A DNA stretch of 64,000 bases from Gymnogyps californianus (Eukaryota; Chordata; Aves; Accipitriformes; Cathartidae), in contig NC_059472.1 in NCBI RefSeq assembly GCF_018139145.2, positions 101,072,877 through 101,136,876 of the forward strand, written 5' to 3'. Positions 59,756-64,000 of the stretch are shown here, one piece after another. The notes below the pieces were generated by a model. The model did not search any database, was not told where the DNA came from, and saw only the letters and a list, made by a program, of their open reading frames with translations. The number at the start of each line of letters is the position of its first letter. Positions within the stretch are counted from its first letter, which is position 1. A program made the position numbers and the translations under genes.

Positions 59756-62224
59756 GGTGTTTCTGCAAGTGCTGAGTTATAAACAATTGGCATTTGCTGA
59801 CTTTCTGCATCTGAAGCTGCTTCTTTTTGACATTCAAACTGATTTCATGCATCCTGGCACGTGCAGATTTCTAGCCTGGCCCTGACTGACCCTTCATGTG
59901 CAAACACCTTGCAGCTCTGCATGCCCAGGGTGCAAAGGCAGCACCATGTCAAATGTGGTGCCATGGGAGAGGGGTCAGGATGGAGGTTCCCCCTGTGCAG
60001 GCACTCCTGTCTCGCTTGCATGTGAAGCTATCCTGCATGACCCTAACTGCATGATGCCTGTCAACTGCTTACTGCCTTCAGCTGACAGGCCCAGGGTGGG
60101 CAGGATCCTTACTTTCTTTGATTTGCTTGTATTAAAAGCAGGGGAAAAAAGGGAATTTCACCATCCTGCCTGGCCAGTGGTGTGATTGGTAGCCAGGTCT
60201 GTTTCGGCAGGGCTGGATCCTACCCCTTCACAGGTGCACACCCATGTGTGTGTACACACAGTCTTGGATGAACATTTTGTAGGAAGATCCTGTGGAGGAA
60301 GATGTATGCATTTAAGTGGTCTGATTTATTCTGTTGTGTTTTATTTGATCGGTTTCTCTCCTCCTCTCTTGCCTCATATTCTCCCAAATGCTAGGAAGGT
60401 CCTGCATTTTTCTTTGCAATGTATGTTTTGACAAATGTGTTTCAGATGACTTTGGCAGGCTTTTGAAAAGAAGGACTGAGCTTCTGTGACTATTCTAATT
60501 TTTTTTTTGTTCCTTATAGATAAAAGTATTAAAATATATTTACTGTTGGTTGCCTGGATAGTAGAGCTTATGTAGAGAAGGGGATTTACTTTTCAGTATC
60601 TCAGCCATGTATCTTCGTTTAATTATTCAGTTAGCTCCTTCATGAAATATAAGCACATGGCTGCATAAAAAAATAAAGTGAAGTATTCTATCTGGCCATC
60701 TTGAATCTTAAATAAAGATGGTATTGTTTTGAACGTGTTAAAAATAACAGAATTTTCTTTTCCTATTTGCAGAGATTATGATAAACCTTAAATCAGATCA
60801 TTCAGAATTAGATACCCGAAACCAGGCAGACTTTCAGACCCAAATTTCTTAAATAAATGGAAGTTACATTGCAATTATCTAATGTATTTTCACGAACTCC
60901 TATGTTCTCCTTGTCTTGTAAAAAGTATATAACGAAATGTAATATGGTTCATTTGTGTGTGCAGGTTTGCTTGCACAAAAATGAGGCAAATACTGTGGCC
61001 TGTAGTTTGCTGTTAGAATTTAGGGCCAATTCAAGAAATCCAGGTACCCTTTAGTTTCAGTGGGTCCAAGCTTGAGAATGACCCTCAAGGTCTGCCCATT
61101 AAACAACTCATCTCTACTTTGGTGCCCATCCATTTTTTATTTGTAACTCTTGAGCAACAAAGCATGTATTTCAAGTGATTCTTCCAGAGCTATCTGAGAC
61201 TTCTGGCTTTCCTTGTTCACACCAGCTGCCCGCAGATTTTAAGGTGTGTGTGTCTCTGCGTGTTTGAAGAAGCTATCATAGATATTGGTGACAGCTGGGC
61301 TTTGAAATGTTCTTTGCAGCCAGCACAAAGTGCATGGGGAGAGAGTCATTATGAACATTTACAGACCGTACTTGCTTCATGTGTTAGTCTTCTAATAATG
61401 AGCCCTTCTGTTTGAGCTGGGGAAGCCAGAGGACTTCCTTGTGGTCCACAAAAAGCAATCTAGTCATTAAAGTCAAGGATCTGAGCAACCTTTTTATGAT
61501 GCTAGGTTTGATTAATCAATCAAATTTAGGTTTCATCTTGTCTGTGGCTGCCAGAGGTGTCCAAACTCATGTGATTTCCACCCCCCAGAAGCTTCCATGG
61601 GTATCTTTCCTTTTTTGCAATTTTAGTTGCTTAAGTTAGAAAACATGAGGCTGTGTGTTTTGAAGGTAGGACTTTCCAATTATGAAGTTCAGTGATCTTT
61701 TCTCCATTACTAGTTTAATGTGCAGTACATTCCTCAGCAAAGTAATTTTATGCAGCATTTTATGTTTAGTCACATACAATCAGATACGTTTGTAATAGGA
61801 AGAGATTTGTGTTCGTAGGTTCTGTATCTGCTCCATGTATAAACTGAACCACCAGAAGTCTGTGAAGGTAAAGCTCTCCAAGCCCTGCGCAGTTATTCTG
61901 GACACGTTTCCAGCACGTGCGGAGAACATTAGACTGTACATACGTCACGATTATACAAAAACTGATGGCAAGTCCCCGAACCAGCTATTTGCATAAACCA
62001 CAAACTGCTGGATTGTCAAGCCAGTGACCTCAGCTGTAACCCTTACAGCATTGTCTGTGCATGTGTAGCATGGGATCTTTCTGATATACCACAGTTGTCA
62101 AAAAGCTGTATCTGTGCTTTTGAGAGTGTTTCTTAGTATGTGCTACAGAACCTCTCCATATGAGCTGGTGACTATTGGCTGCTTTGGCTGTGAAGCCTTA
62201 ATCCAAAACTGGGTGTTAATCACA

Positions 62225-62263
62225 CCCCCCATCCCTTCTCCTCCCCCCCCCCCTTTTTTTTTT
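62225..62263 (-). repeat. Polypyrimidine C11-T10 tract (G4-capable on minus)
   Basis: The + strand reads CCCCCC, CCC, CC, then C11 (62243-62253) and T10 (62254-62263) with only A/T/C interruptions. The minus strand therefore has a G11 run plus nearby GGG and GGGGGG tracts, enough for a three-tetrad quadruplex with short loops. As a mirror-like purine/pyrimidine block it could also form triplex DNA. Confidence 0.7.
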
Positions 62264-62718
62264 GTGAAGGCTTGTTAATTTCCTTTTTTTTAACTCTTAA
62301 GCTTTTAATTTGGACAAGGATTGTACTATCTAGGTGGCTAAAACTTGAACTTTTCACAACTTTGATAACCCCAATGTGTTTTATTCATACTATTAAAAAA
62401 GCAAAGGTACATTTAACATTCCTAGATATAACAAAAGTTTATTGCTGACAAAATGTCCTTTCTTTTATCCTCCTCAGGATTTTCAGAATGTTTTGCAGAA
62501 GTGAGCTTTTATTTGACTTTCTGAGCATTGGCAGAATCTCTAATGCTGTTCATGGGGTTGAATGTCTGGATGCCACAAATCTGCCAGGCCTCAGTGTCTT
62601 TAGTTCATGCTGCATGGTTCAGTGTTACAGACGTGTACTTTAAAACTTTGTGATTTCAGACTGGAATGTTGATCAACTGCTCATGTTGATTTTCTTACAA
62701 GGTTATAGAAGTGGATGC

Positions 62719-62754
62719 TATACACATATGCATGCATATACACATGCACACACA
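62719..62754. repeat. 36-nt alternating tract with 14-bp palindrome
   Basis: Perfect purine-pyrimidine alternation over 36 nt. It includes the palindrome ATATGCATGCATAT (62726-62739). CA-rich sequence continues to about 62765. Confidence 0.88.
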
Positions 62755-63705
62755 AATGCACACAGTATAATTGAGAAAACTGGTATTTATAATAATGCTA
62801 TATAAAAATTAAGTATAAATGTAGGAATAAGAAATAAATGGCGTGAGAACATATTTTCATGAGAATATACTTGCATGAGTGATGTGCAAATACGGAGTTT
62901 TCTGTACTTAATCTTAGCTACTGTGTTGGATCTTTTATTACCGTTTACTTAGTAAGGCTTAAGTCTTGGTCTTACCTTTTGGCTGTTAAAACTGCAATTG
63001 CCATCCTGCTGTAGCTTGTGTTTCCAAGATGGGCAGGAGTTATTGTGTGTGCCTCGGGTAATGGCAGAAGGCGTGATGTGAGGGGTGTGCTGGAAGGCTG
63101 CCCGCAGGGTTCTGCGGTGTTACGGGGACACTGCCCACTGCTGCTGCCCAGCACCTTTGTCCTGCGATTGGAGCTGATTTGGTAAAATGAATAAATAAAA
63201 GCCACTGAAAGCTCGCAACTGCAGAGGCTGTAGAGAACAAGAAAATATGCTTCTGAGGGTGGATTTGTCTTCTGTTGACACAATTTGGCTTCTTTTTTGT
63301 AGCACGAAAGTTCAACAAATTTTATTTTTCAAGGCTGTATTTTAAGAGTGCATTCCAGATTGTGTTTCTGCTCAAGAAAGTTTTTAAGGAAGCATCCTGA
63401 CAGAAATTTTGGACTTCTTCCAGTATCTGAAGAGCTTGGGGTGCCTAACTGGGATTTATTGTAACTGAACAGGAAAAATCCTGAAATATAGGACTATGTA
63501 GTTGTATAAAAGCATTGTGTTTTCTCTTGTCTTACAGTCATTTGACTTTGAATTAGAGCAATGTCTTTGACTTGAGTGGCTGCAAGACATAATATAGTAT
63601 GAACTAATTGTTTTAAAGCACCTATTATTACAGTTTTATTTTTTATCAGTGCATTGCATAAAGTTACTAAGTGCTCCCGTCCTGTTCCTTTTTTCTTTAT
63701 TTCAG

Positions 63706-63821
63706 GCTTGAGTCACAGAGCAGCGTGAGGATTTACACTTCTGAAGTAGGAGTGTGAATGAGATTGAAGGATTTATAGGGAGGATTCTGAACTCCCCTCC
63801 TTCCTGCTCCAGGAAAGACAG
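63706..63821 (+). other. Probable noncoding exon (5' UTR or lncRNA), 116 nt
   Basis: This is the best exon candidate in the window. The acceptor has a near-uninterrupted pyrimidine tract (CCTGTTCCTTTTTTCTTTAT then TTCAG, AG at 63704-63705). The donor is close to consensus: ACAG then GTGAGTG, with the intron starting at 63822. The length is typical of an internal exon. All frames are short: the only ATG (63758, GTGTGAATGAG) opens a seven-codon frame to TAG. It is therefore not an internal coding exon, but fits a 5' UTR exon upstream of a coding exon beyond the right edge, or a lncRNA exon. If real, transcription runs left to right and much of the window may be intron. Confidence 0.45.
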
Positions 63822-64000
63822 GTGAGTGAATTATGGGATAATTTGTAATTAACTCAGTCCTTACTTCAGAAGGTCTTTAGTCCAAACAGGAAGATACAAT
63901 TCAGATGGCTGTACGTAAGAATGGAAGAAATTTCAGATACTACAGATACACCTCTTAATTACAAACATCAGCCTTCAGAGTTTTCTGTTCAATCATAAGA

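Larger units (their letters stand above)
58921..63640. other. Unique noncoding DNA with simple repeats
   Basis: A 143-codon minus-strand ORF (58934-59365) has no recognised domain. Listed separately are the C10 plus alternating tract at 59720-59755, the C/T tract at 62225-62263 and the alternating tract at 62719-62754. No gene or transposon was recognised. Confidence 0.6.

Noticed and set aside
1..64000. tRNA, rRNA, CRISPR, operon or phage-like content
   Set aside because: No cloverleaf-like segment with A and B boxes, no rRNA-like sequence, no regularly spaced short repeats apart from the LTR units, and no gene-dense prokaryotic layout. The CR1 and LTR content shows a vertebrate genome.

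Overview
This window looks like vertebrate nuclear DNA, most likely from a bird. The evidence is three 5'-truncated CR1 retrotransposon pieces (about 18059-18206, 42335-43140 and 43905-44050) and one roughly 1.13 kb LTR of an avian endogenous retrovirus (about 40681-41811). Supporting signs are moderate AT richness, frequent long A/T homopolymers, (CA/TG)n stretches, and no dense run of long ORFs. I recall the LTR family as widespread in neoavian birds. I cannot name the species, the locus or the chromosome from the sequence alone.

No gene is identifiable with confidence. The ORFs of 60-200 codons have the size and scatter expected by chance in 64 kb. The two longest on the + strand lie inside the LTR or in one-sided-composition DNA. 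The window reads as intronic or intergenic DNA. The best exon candidate is at the right edge: 63706-63821 on the + strand has a strong polypyrimidine tract, an AG acceptor and a GTGAGT donor. It has no long open frame, so it would be a 5' UTR or lncRNA exon. A weaker set of exon-like segments lies between 7.0 and 10.24 kb on the + strand.

Layout: 1-6.85 kb is featureless unique DNA. 6.85-10.3 kb holds the exon-like cluster. 10.3-18 kb is unique DNA with a G17 run. A CR1 fragment at 18.1 kb is followed by a UTR-like AT-rich stretch (minus strand). 20-33 kb is unique DNA with a pyrimidine-biased block at 27.2-27.5 kb and a GC-richer block at 29.3-29.7 kb. At 33.4-33.9 kb an exon-like acceptor is followed by the most regulatory-looking stretch of the window: inverted CCAAT, two tandem CRE-like 11-mers and a TATA box. 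40.7-44.05 kb is the transposon cluster, with all copies antisense to the + strand. The rest is unique DNA with simple repeats, Z-DNA-prone alternating tracts, homopolymers and hairpins, ending in the 63.7 kb exon candidate.

I looked for an undescribed system and found none. There is no operon, CRISPR array, rRNA, tRNA or intact transposon. The leads worth testing are the element at 33.6-33.9 kb and the exon candidates. The 40.7-44 kb transposons and the low-complexity tracts are structural observations.
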